Positions 43,992 through 51,132 of a stretch of DNA of 64,000 nucleotides are shown piece after piece (the first letter of the stretch is position 1; the number at the start of each line of letters is the position of its first letter). Below the pieces are notes generated by a model. The model was not told where the DNA came from, did no database searches, and saw nothing but the letters and a program-made list of their open reading frames with translations. The DNA comes from JAFDWI01 sp964544305. GTDB lineage: Bacteria; Actinomycetota; Acidimicrobiia; Acidimicrobiales; Iamiaceae. The translations under genes and the position numbers were made by a program. The DNA is taken from positions 62,001-126,000 of the forward strand of contig CAZJAZ010000001.1 in the NCBI GenBank assembly GCA_964544305.1. Direction: 5' to 3'.

Positions 43992-44612
43992 GTGACCGAT
44001 CCGACACATGCGCAACAGGGCATTGCGAAATGGAATCCGTGGACGATTCCAAACGCCATTTCGGTCATGCGACTTGCGTGCCTTCCAGTGTTCGTCGTCT
44101 TGTTGTTTGGCAATGAGAACCGGGCCGCAGCCGCGTGGCTGCTCGGGATATTGGGCATGACCGATTGGTGCGACGGGTACATCGCCCGTCATTTCAATCA
44201 AGTTTCTGAACTCGGCAAGATGCTTGACCCGGTCGCAGACCGCTTGTTGTTTTTCGTTGGTATAACAGCGATTCTCATCGACGGGTCGATGCCGATTGCC
44301 ATAGGGATCGCAATCCTTGCCCGAGAAATCGTCGTTGGTTCGACAACGGTCATATTGGGGATCTTGGGCGCACGCCGCATTGACGTCACGTGGTTCGGAA
44401 AAGCCGGAACGTTCGCCAACATGGTGGCAGTTCCGTGCTTTCTTGGTAGCCATTCGACATTGAGTTATGCAGGCTTGCTTGAGATTGTCGCCTGGATAGC
44501 GGTGATTCCAGGGCTCGCACTGTCGTATTACGCCGCGTTTCTCTACATACCGCTTGCTCGTAAAGCGCTCGACGAGGGAAAGGCCGATCGGGCGATACGC
44601 TCAGAGTCATGA
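43992..44612 (+). CDS. CDP-alcohol phosphatidyltransferase (PgsA-like)
   Basis: This 206-residue integral membrane enzyme joins a CDP-activated lipid to an alcohol. The signature DWCDGYIARHFNQVSELGKM then LDPVADR fits DG-x2-AR-x8-G-x3-D-x3-D. About five to six helices follow. It is likely phosphatidylglycerophosphate or phosphatidylinositol-type synthase. In mycobacteria pgsA2 is also near gcvH-garA. GTG start; the stop overlaps the next start by 4 bases. Confidence 0.9.
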   Translation: MTDPTHAQQGIAKWNPWTIPNAISVMRLACLPVFVVLLFGNENRAAAAWLLGILGMTDWCDGYIARHFNQVSELGKMLDPVADRLLFFVGITAILIDGSMPIAIGIAILAREIVVGSTTVILGILGARRIDVTWFGKAGTFANMVAVPCFLGSHSTLSYAGLLEIVAWIAVIPGLALSYYAAFLYIPLARKALDEGKADRAIRSES

Positions 44613-47095
44613 AGGCCGTCATCATGGCCGGGGGCGAAGGTACACGGCTCCGGCCCTTGACCTCGAACATCCCAAAGCCGATGTTGCCCGTAGCGAACGT
44701 TCCCATGATGGAACATATCGTCAATTTGTTGGTCAAACATGGCATTACCGAAATCGTCGTGACGGTTGCGTACCTTGCAAACACGGTCCGCAATTACTTC
44801 GGAGACGGGTCAGCGTTTGGGGTGCGCATGGTGTACGCCACCGAGGAGACGCCACTGGGAACGGCAGGCTCGGTGCGCAATGCCATGGCCGAACTCGACG
44901 AGCGCTTCTTGGTGATCTCCGGGGACGTCCTGACCGACATTGATCTGCAATCGCTCATCGATTTTCATACGACACGGAAAGCTCTCGCAACAATCGGGCT
45001 CATTTCGGTGGCAAATCCGCTTGAGTTCGGCGTGGTTATCACCCGGCCTGACGGAACCATTGAGCGCTTTCTTGAGAAGCCAAATTGGGGTCAAGTGTTC
45101 AGCGACACCATCAACACGGGTGTTTTTGTGCTTGAACCTGAGATTTTCGATTTCATTCCAGACACCGGCCCATCAGATTTCTCGTCCGATGTTTTTCCCG
45201 CGGTGCTCGAAACTGGTGGAGGACTCTTTGGAATGGTGGCCTCTGGGTACTGGGAAGACGTGGGGACCCTCGAAGCGTACGCTCGTGCACATTCGGACGT
45301 GCTCGACGGCAACGTCGCGGTGCAGATTGGTGGTTTCGAAATTCGCGATGGTGTGTGGCTTGGTGAAGGTGCCGAAATTCATCCCGATGCGGTCATTTCT
45401 GGTCGCGCCATTATTGGGTCTTCGTGCCGCGTTGAGGCAGGTGTGCGCCTTGGTGACGACTCGGTGCTTGGTTCCAATGTGCGGGTGCGTGCCGATGCAG
45501 AAGTGATGCGCAGCGTTCTTCATGACAACGTGTACGTGGGGGAAGGGGCGCGCATTCGTGGTGCAATTGTTGGACGGGGTTCTGATGTTCGGCGGGGGAG
45601 CCAAATTGAGGACGCTGCGATTATCGGCGATCAATGTTTTATCGGTGAACGTGCGGTCATCAGTTCAGGAGTAAAGGTCTTCCCGTTCAAGACCGTTGAG
45701 GCTGGCGCGCACATCAACACGTCGATCGTGTGGGAATCCAAAGGTGCCCGCAGCCTTTTTGGCCACTCTGCGTTCAATGGAATCGCCAACGTTGACGTCA
45801 CACCAGAAAGTGCGAGCCGAGTAGCCATGGCGTATGCGTCAACGTTGCCCAAAGGCTCAATCATTGTCACGTCACGAGATTCGAGTCGCTCGGGGCGCAT
45901 GCTCAAACGCGCGGTCATGGCCGGGTTAAATGCGTCAGGAGTTGACGTCGTCGATTTAGAAGTCGCCTCGGTGCCCGTGACCCGATTTATTGCGCGCCAG
46001 CCCCGCACTGCAGGTGGCATCACCGTTCGACTTGATGACAGCGATGCACAATCAGTCGGCATTCATTTCTTTGACGATCGAGGCCTTGATCTGACGGACG
46101 CGGTCCAACGCAAGGTTGAACGACTCGTCAACCGCGAAGACTTCCGTCGAGTGCTTGCCGAGGAGATCGGCGATATTGATTATCCACCTCGCGCCCTCGA
46201 GCACTACAGCACCGCGCTCCAAGACACGGTCGATTTAGAAGTTCTCCGCTCGTCACCGTGCAAGTTGGTGGTCGACTATTCGTTTGGCTCGACCTCGTTT
46301 GTCATGCCAAGTGTGTGGTCAAAGATTGGCGCCGATGTCTTGGGAATCAACCCCTTTGTTTCGACGTGGGGCACACTCAATACCGAACCGACCCAGCGTG
46401 TCGCTCGGGTTGCCGATCTTGTCAAGGCATCGGGCGCGGACCTTGGTGCAGTCATTGATCCCAATGGCGAACGGCTTTGGCTTGTCGACGACACCGGACA
46501 CACATTGGATGGGACGCAAGCGCTGCTCGCCATTGTCACTTTGCTACTGCCCACAATGGGCGAATCCGACATCGCAGTACCGGTCAATGCGACCCGAGAA
46601 GTTGCCACGATTGCGGAGCGCAAGGGCCGAAACGTCCATTGGACCCAAGTATCTCCAGGCGCACTGATGGAAGCGGCGTTACGTCCAAATATTGGGTTTG
46701 TTGGCGATGCACAGGGCGGATTTGTCCTACCAGGGTTCTTGCCTGGTTTTGACGGTGCCGCAATGCTCGTCAAGACGATGGAATTGTTAGCAAAAGGCGA
46801 GACTTCGCTGTCAGCAGTGGTCAGACAACTCCCTGCGGCCCATATTGTCCACACCACGGTCATCACCCCAACCGACCGAAAAGGAACGGTCATGCGTTCG
46901 CTGGTCGAGCAAGCGGGGGATCGCAAAGTCGACCTCATTGACGGTGTGAAGCTTTTCCACGATGACGATTGGGTGCTCACAATCCCCGACATGGCGCAAC
47001 CCTTGACGCACGTTTGGGCCGAATCTCTGTCGATGTCGAAGGCACAACAATTGGCGGACGAATATGTGCGGCGCATCACTGAGATGTCGAGGTGA
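44609..47095 (+). CDS. nucleotidyltransferase-LbH-phosphomannomutase-like fusion (mannose-1-phosphate guanylyltransferase family)
   Basis: The 828-residue protein starts with a nucleotidyltransferase domain (AVIMAGGEGTRLRPLT, residues 1-230), then left-handed beta-helix hexapeptides (~250-370), then a phosphomannomutase-like region from ~390. In the latter, the catalytic TASHNP loop expected after GGI is replaced: GGITVRLDDSDAQSVGIHFF. The mutase domain is thus probably inactive and may be regulatory. It would make GDP-mannose or another NDP-sugar. Confidence 0.88.
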   Translation: MKAVIMAGGEGTRLRPLTSNIPKPMLPVANVPMMEHIVNLLVKHGITEIVVTVAYLANTVRNYFGDGSAFGVRMVYATEETPLGTAGSVRNAMAELDERFLVISGDVLTDIDLQSLIDFHTTRKALATIGLISVANPLEFGVVITRPDGTIERFLEKPNWGQVFSDTINTGVFVLEPEIFDFIPDTGPSDFSSDVFPAVLETGGGLFGMVASGYWEDVGTLEAYARAHSDVLDGNVAVQIGGFEIRDGVWLGEGAEIHPDAVISGRAIIGSSCRVEAGVRLGDDSVLGSNVRVRADAEVMRSVLHDNVYVGEGARIRGAIVGRGSDVRRGSQIEDAAIIGDQCFIGERAVISSGVKVFPFKTVEAGAHINTSIVWESKGARSLFGHSAFNGIANVDVTPESASRVAMAYASTLPKGSIIVTSRDSSRSGRMLKRAVMAGLNASGVDVVDLEVASVPVTRFIARQPRTAGGITVRLDDSDAQSVGIHFFDDRGLDLTDAVQRKVERLVNREDFRRVLAEEIGDIDYPPRALEHYSTALQDTVDLEVLRSSPCKLVVDYSFGSTSFVMPSVWSKIGADVLGINPFVSTWGTLNTEPTQRVARVADLVKASGADLGAVIDPNGERLWLVDDTGHTLDGTQALLAIVTLLLPTMGESDIAVPVNATREVATIAERKGRNVHWTQVSPGALMEAALRPNIGFVGDAQGGFVLPGFLPGFDGAAMLVKTMELLAKGETSLSAVVRQLPAAHIVHTTVITPTDRKGTVMRSLVEQAGDRKVDLIDGVKLFHDDDWVLTIPDMAQPLTHVWAESLSMSKAQQLADEYVRRITEMSR

Positions 47096-47129
47096 TACGC
47101 CCACGGTTCCACCACGTCGGCTCGTGCGA

Positions 47130-47135
47130 TAAGTT
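47130..47135 (+). promoter_or_regulatory. -10 box TAAGTT before gcvH
   Basis: TAAGTT with 8 bases to the ATG at 47144, in the gap after the fusion gene; leaderless start plausible. Confidence 0.4.
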
Positions 47136-47143
47136 TGTGCGCC

Positions 47144-47524
47144 ATGGACGTACCTGAGGACCTGCGCTATTCGAAAGACCACGAGTGGATTCGCCGTGAA
47201 GACAACAAAGTGCGGATTGGCATCACCGACTACGCGAGAGATGCGCTTGGCGATGTGGTTTATGTTTCGCTTCCCGAAGTCGGAGCGCAGCTTGGGGCGA
47301 ATGCTGTAGCTGGCGAAGTTGAATCGACGAAAGCGGTTTCAGAGATTTACAACCCGATCGCCGGAAAAGTTGTTGAAATCAACGAGGCACTCAACGACGA
47401 CACCGAACCCATCAATCAAGAACCGTACGCCTCCGGTTGGCTTTATTGTCTGGACCCCGACGATCCCGAAGCATTCGAGCAACTTCTCGATGCCGCGGGT
47501 TACCGGGCACTGACCGACGACTGA
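47144..47524 (+). CDS. gcvH: glycine cleavage system H protein
   Basis: This 126-residue lipoyl carrier of the glycine cleavage system has RYSKDHEWIRRE, GITDYARDALGDVVYV and the lipoyl-lysine in VESTKAVSEIYNP. It shuttles the aminomethyl group among GcvP, GcvT and lipoamide dehydrogenase. It opens a gene series (FHA, MerR, DUF151, MerR, gcvT, gcvP) also conserved in mycobacteria except for gcvT. Confidence 0.96.
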   Translation: MDVPEDLRYSKDHEWIRREDNKVRIGITDYARDALGDVVYVSLPEVGAQLGANAVAGEVESTKAVSEIYNPIAGKVVEINEALNDDTEPINQEPYASGWLYCLDPDDPEAFEQLLDAAGYRALTDD

Positions 47525-47530
47525 ATCATC

Positions 47531-48016
47531 GTGTTCTGCAACCACTGTGGACACAAGAATTCGTTAGGTTCGAATTTCTGTTCGTCGTGTGGAAAACCGT
47601 TCACGGACACGACTGGCAACCCCCCGACGATCACCTTTCAGATCGATTCCATCGATGATGGTCCAGCCACCGATTCGATCATTGATGTCGCAGATGCGCA
47701 TGCAGTGTTGCTCGTCACACGCGGTCCAAACGCCGGTTCAAGCTTTGTGGTGACCGGCGCAAAGCTCACCATTGGTCGACACCCCGATAGCGACATATTC
47801 CTCGATGACGTAACCGTTTCACGCCATCACGTTGAGATCACCGAAGACGAAATCGGTGGGCATCACATTCGAGACACCGGCTCGCTCAATGGAACGTATG
47901 TGAATCGAGAGCGGGTCGCGGAAGCCTCGCTCGCGCCCGGAGACGAATTGCAGATTGGTCGCTTCCGATTGCGCTACTTGGTTGACGGTTTGGATTCGGA
48001 CGGTGTCAAACGGTGA
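47531..48016 (+). CDS. zinc-ribbon FHA-domain protein (GarA-like)
   Basis: This 161-residue protein has an N-terminal zinc ribbon (MFCNHCGHKN, NFCSSCGKPF) and a C-terminal FHA domain, VTRGPNAGSSFVV, GRHPDSDIFLDDVTVSRHH and GSLNGTYVNRE. The FHA part closely resembles mycobacterial GarA, which controls glutamate metabolism enzymes. The GarA N-terminal phospho-threonine motif ETTSVF is absent and replaced by the ribbon. GTG start 6 bases after gcvH. Confidence 0.88.
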   Translation: MFCNHCGHKNSLGSNFCSSCGKPFTDTTGNPPTITFQIDSIDDGPATDSIIDVADAHAVLLVTRGPNAGSSFVVTGAKLTIGRHPDSDIFLDDVTVSRHHVEITEDEIGGHHIRDTGSLNGTYVNRERVAEASLAPGDELQIGRFRLRYLVDGLDSDGVKR

Positions 48017-48978
48017 ACACGGCGCTACACCTTTCAATAAGCGAAGTGCTCAGCCTCCTCAAGGAAGATTTTCCTGATCTCACAATCACCAAGATTCGCT
48101 ATTTGGAGAGTCAAGGATTAATCGACCCAGAACGCACCGCGTCGGGCTATCGCAAGTTCTATTCCTTTGATATTGACCGTTTGCGGTGGATTTTGCGTCA
48201 ACAACGTGACAATTTCCTTCCCCTTAAGGTCATCAAGAAGCGCCTTGATGACTCCGATGGCCGTACACCCACAGAAGACATCGAAGATCCATCGCCTCCC
48301 GAGCTTGACTTGGCTCGAGACCCAGGAAAAGCGGATCCACCTCCGGTTTGGATGCTCGATCACGCCGCCGCGAAACAAGACCAGACACAACCAAAGTCGC
48401 TACCTGTTTCCAACCCAGCCCCGGCAACCCCACCGGTTGCACCAGACACGAAAGCACAGGTCGAAGTTCCCATGAGCGACGAACCAACGCCAACGGATCA
48501 CGTGAAACCCGCCGCGGCACTCCAACCAAGCCCACCGCCTCAAAAGAAGATCGAACAGGCACCACCCAAGGTGAGCCCTCCTCTCGACGCGGGCCCGACT
48601 GATGTTTCCTTGACCCGCGCGGAACTTCTCAAATCGACCGGCTTGACCGATCGGCAACTGCACGAGCTTGAAACCTTTGGCATCGTACCCAGCTCGCAAG
48701 ACGATATTTATGGCAGCGCCGCGTTGATCTGTGCGAAGCACGCCGCGACGCTCCTTGATCTTGGCATCGAGGCACGTCACCTTCGCGCCTACAAAGTTGC
48801 GGCGGACCGTCAAGCAGGTCTCTACGAACAAATGCTGATGCCGCTACTGCGCCAACGCAATCCTGCCGCCCGAGCGCAAGCCATGCAACGACTTGATCAA
48901 GTCGTCCGCGCTGGCAACGCAATCCAAGGTGCACTCCTCAAACAATCACTCAAAGGCATTGCACGCTCAGGCGGCTGA
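48013..48978 (+). CDS. MerR-family regulator, FtsR-like
   Basis: This 321-residue protein has a MerR winged helix (ITKIRYLESQGLIDPERTASG then RKFYSFDIDRLRWIL). A Pro/Ala-rich low-complexity linker (~residues 90-195) follows, then a second helical domain (LLKSTGLTDRQLHELETFGI). This matches Rv1828/FtsR, a regulator of division and cell-envelope genes in other Actinobacteria. It overlaps the FHA gene by 4 bases; the effector is unknown. Confidence 0.88.
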   Translation: MNTALHLSISEVLSLLKEDFPDLTITKIRYLESQGLIDPERTASGYRKFYSFDIDRLRWILRQQRDNFLPLKVIKKRLDDSDGRTPTEDIEDPSPPELDLARDPGKADPPPVWMLDHAAAKQDQTQPKSLPVSNPAPATPPVAPDTKAQVEVPMSDEPTPTDHVKPAAALQPSPPPQKKIEQAPPKVSPPLDAGPTDVSLTRAELLKSTGLTDRQLHELETFGIVPSSQDDIYGSAALICAKHAATLLDLGIEARHLRAYKVAADRQAGLYEQMLMPLLRQRNPAARAQAMQRLDQVVRAGNAIQGALLKQSLKGIARSGG

Positions 48979-48988
48979 TTACGGCCGG

Positions 48989-48994
48989 TAGGGT
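48989..48994 (+). promoter_or_regulatory. -10 box TAGGGT for DUF151 gene
   Basis: TAGGGT with 6 bases to the ATG at 49001, inside a 22-base gap. Confidence 0.45.
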
Positions 48995-49000
48995 GAAGAC

Positions 49001-49486
49001 ATGGTCGATCTCGAGCTCATCGGATTGAGCATCGAAGCTCCTTCCACGACCCCCATTGTTTTGTTACGAGAAACGACGGGGGAGGGGCGTATCTTGCCGA
49101 TTTTCATTGGTGGCACGGAAGCCGCCGCGATCGCCATGGCAATCGAACATATGGATGCACCTCGACCGATGACACACGATTTGTTCGCCACAACACTGGC
49201 CACAATTGGGGCACAGTTGCAACGGGTCGTACTCACTGAATTAATCGATGGCACCTATTACGCTCGACTCGAGGTTGAAGGTCCAGATGACGTGTACGAA
49301 ATCTCATGCCGACCGTCAGATGGAATTGCGCTTGCCGTGCGTCTCGATGCTCCAATTGTGGCGACCGAGACGCTCCTTGACGAAGCCGGCCACGTTCCAG
49401 TCCTTGACGATGCAAGCGAGGAGAAAGAGGTTCTCGACGCTTTTCATGAGTTCATCGACCAGGTCGACCCAGAAGATTTTGCGTGA
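49001..49486 (+). CDS. bifunctional nuclease family protein (DUF151)
   Basis: This 161-residue DUF151 protein has VLLRETTGEGRILPIFIGGTEA, RPMTHDLF and SCRPSDGIALAVRLDAPI, typical of the family. It corresponds in position to Rv1829 between the two MerR genes. DUF151 proteins from other organisms have reported DNase/RNase activity; biological role uncertain. The C-terminal tail is acidic. Confidence 0.9.
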   Translation: MVDLELIGLSIEAPSTTPIVLLRETTGEGRILPIFIGGTEAAAIAMAIEHMDAPRPMTHDLFATTLATIGAQLQRVVLTELIDGTYYARLEVEGPDDVYEISCRPSDGIALAVRLDAPIVATETLLDEAGHVPVLDDASEEKEVLDAFHEFIDQVDPEDFA

Positions 49487-49488
49487 CA

Positions 49489-49518
49489 TTGACAACCCTG
49501 CCTTCGTAGATCTACGTT
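49489..49518 (+). promoter_or_regulatory. possible promoter before second MerR gene
   Basis: TTGACA at 49489-49494 and TACGTT at 49513-49518 are 18 bases apart, overlapping the end of the upstream gene. This would drive the MerR-gcvT pair with a ~55-base leader. The -10 match is weak. Confidence 0.35.
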
Positions 49519-49579
49519 GGCAAGCGCTGGGTGACGAATGCAGTACTATGGCGTGCCAACCGAGGAGCGATCGCAATCA

Positions 49580-50056
49580 ATGAGCGGATTTAGTGGACGT
49601 CAAAGTGCCGACATTGTGGGCATTACCTATCGCCAGTTGGATTATTGGGCGCGCACCGATCTCGTGCGCCCCTCGCTGGCGGATGCGGCCGGGAGCGGCT
49701 CGCGTCGCCGTTACACCTACCGCGACCTTCTTGAACTCAAGATTGTCAAGCAGCTTTTAGACGCGGGCATTTCACTGCCTGCCGTTCGCAACGCGTTTGG
49801 TTACCTACGCAATTCGCTCGGCGAAGATATCGCAAGCGCACACCTCGTCTTGTCGGGCACCTCCGCGGTGCTTGTCAAAGACGGCGAAGAACTCATCGAT
49901 GTGGTGAACCAATTTCGAGGCCAAGGCGTTTTGAACTTGTTGGCTCTCTCCGATGTCCAACTTGAATTGGACGCCGCGGTGCACGAACTTGCACTCGAGT
50001 CTGAGGTTGTACAACACCAAGAAGCTGATCAAAAGCTTGCACGAATCGCTCAGTGA
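49580..50056 (+). CDS. MerR-family transcriptional regulator (Rv1830-like)
   Basis: This 158-residue regulator starts MSGFSGRQSADIVGITYRQL with DYWARTDLVRPS and RRRYTYRDLLELKIVKQLLDAGI, a MerR-type winged helix. A ~60-residue C-terminal domain follows. The ATG at 49580 is chosen because GAGGAG is 14 bases upstream; an in-frame start at 49538 would make a non-conserved extension. It lies 13 bases before gcvT. Confidence 0.9.
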   Translation: MSGFSGRQSADIVGITYRQLDYWARTDLVRPSLADAAGSGSRRRYTYRDLLELKIVKQLLDAGISLPAVRNAFGYLRNSLGEDIASAHLVLSGTSAVLVKDGEELIDVVNQFRGQGVLNLLALSDVQLELDAAVHELALESEVVQHQEADQKLARIAQ

Positions 50057-50069
50057 GCGCGTTTGTTCA

Positions 50070-51131
50070 ATGACTTTGTCGTACTCGCCGCTTGACGCGG
50101 CCCATCGCTCGATCAATGCCAAGATGGTCCCTTTTGGCGGATGGGACATGCCGTTGCAGTACCCCACCGGGACACTGCAAGAACACCGGGCGTGTCGAGA
50201 AAATGCCGTGGTGTTTGACGTTAGCCATCTTGGTTCGGTTGAAGTTGAAGGTGTGGACGCGCTTGACCACCTGCAGCGTGCATTTACCAACGACTTGACC
50301 AAGATCGGTCCCGGACGTGCACAGTACACGCATTTACTGGACCCATCCGATGCATCGGTCCTTGATGACATCATTATCTGGTGGGTCTCCGATGAACATT
50401 TTGTGGTGATGCCAAATGCATCAAACACCGACCGTGTTCGCTCGGTTCTTGGGTCAGCAAGTCAAGACATTACCGCTACACGGGCCGTCCTTGCACTCCA
50501 AGGACCCAAAGCTCGCTCGCTCGTTGCGAACATTTTCCCTGAGGCCGCGGCGGTGCCACGATTTCGTGTCGCGCAATGCGATTGGCAAGGCTTTCGCTGT
50601 GTCGTAGCTGGCACGGGATACACCGGAGAAGACGGGATTGAGATCGCGATCGAAGCGAGCGGCGCAACCTCGTTGTGGGATGCGGTCGTCGATGCTGGTT
50701 TCCTCCCGGCAGGCCTCGGCGCACGTGACACATTGCGCCTCGAAGCTGGGTTGCCACTTCATGGCCATGAGCTCGGCGCTGGAATCACGCCATTGCAAGC
50801 CGGGCTTGGCTGGGTGGTGAGTTGGACAAAGGGCGATTTTCAAGGTCGCAGTGCGCTTGACGCAGAGCGCGCACGTGGAGTGGCCCGTCAACTTGTTGGT
50901 TTGCGCGTCGATGGACGACGACCACCACGCGCGGAGCAAAACATCGCCGTTGATGGAGTAAAAGTCGGAAGCGTTACCAGCGGCAATTTCTCACCAAGTC
51001 TTGAGTGCGGCATCGCACTGGGCTTGGTTGCGAACTCTGTTGAAGTTGGTCAAACGGTAACGATTGGCGAAGGGAATCGGGCGCAGGATGCCCTCGTCGT
51101 CACAATTCCCTTCGTTACGAAACCAACTTGA
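50070..51131 (+). CDS. gcvT: aminomethyltransferase (glycine cleavage T protein)
   Basis: This 353-residue folate enzyme has KMVPFGGWDMPLQY, VFDVSHLGSVEVEG and GLGARDTLRLEAGLPLHGHE, with tetrahydrofolate and aminomethyl sites. It moves the one-carbon unit from H protein to THF. The ATG at 50070 gives the conserved N-terminus; the upstream in-frame extension lies inside the MerR gene. It ends 1 base before the convergent gcvP stop. Confidence 0.95.
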   Translation: MTLSYSPLDAAHRSINAKMVPFGGWDMPLQYPTGTLQEHRACRENAVVFDVSHLGSVEVEGVDALDHLQRAFTNDLTKIGPGRAQYTHLLDPSDASVLDDIIIWWVSDEHFVVMPNASNTDRVRSVLGSASQDITATRAVLALQGPKARSLVANIFPEAAAVPRFRVAQCDWQGFRCVVAGTGYTGEDGIEIAIEASGATSLWDAVVDAGFLPAGLGARDTLRLEAGLPLHGHELGAGITPLQAGLGWVVSWTKGDFQGRSALDAERARGVARQLVGLRVDGRRPPRAEQNIAVDGVKVGSVTSGNFSPSLECGIALGLVANSVEVGQTVTIGEGNRAQDALVVTIPFVTKPT

Positions 51132-51132
51132 A

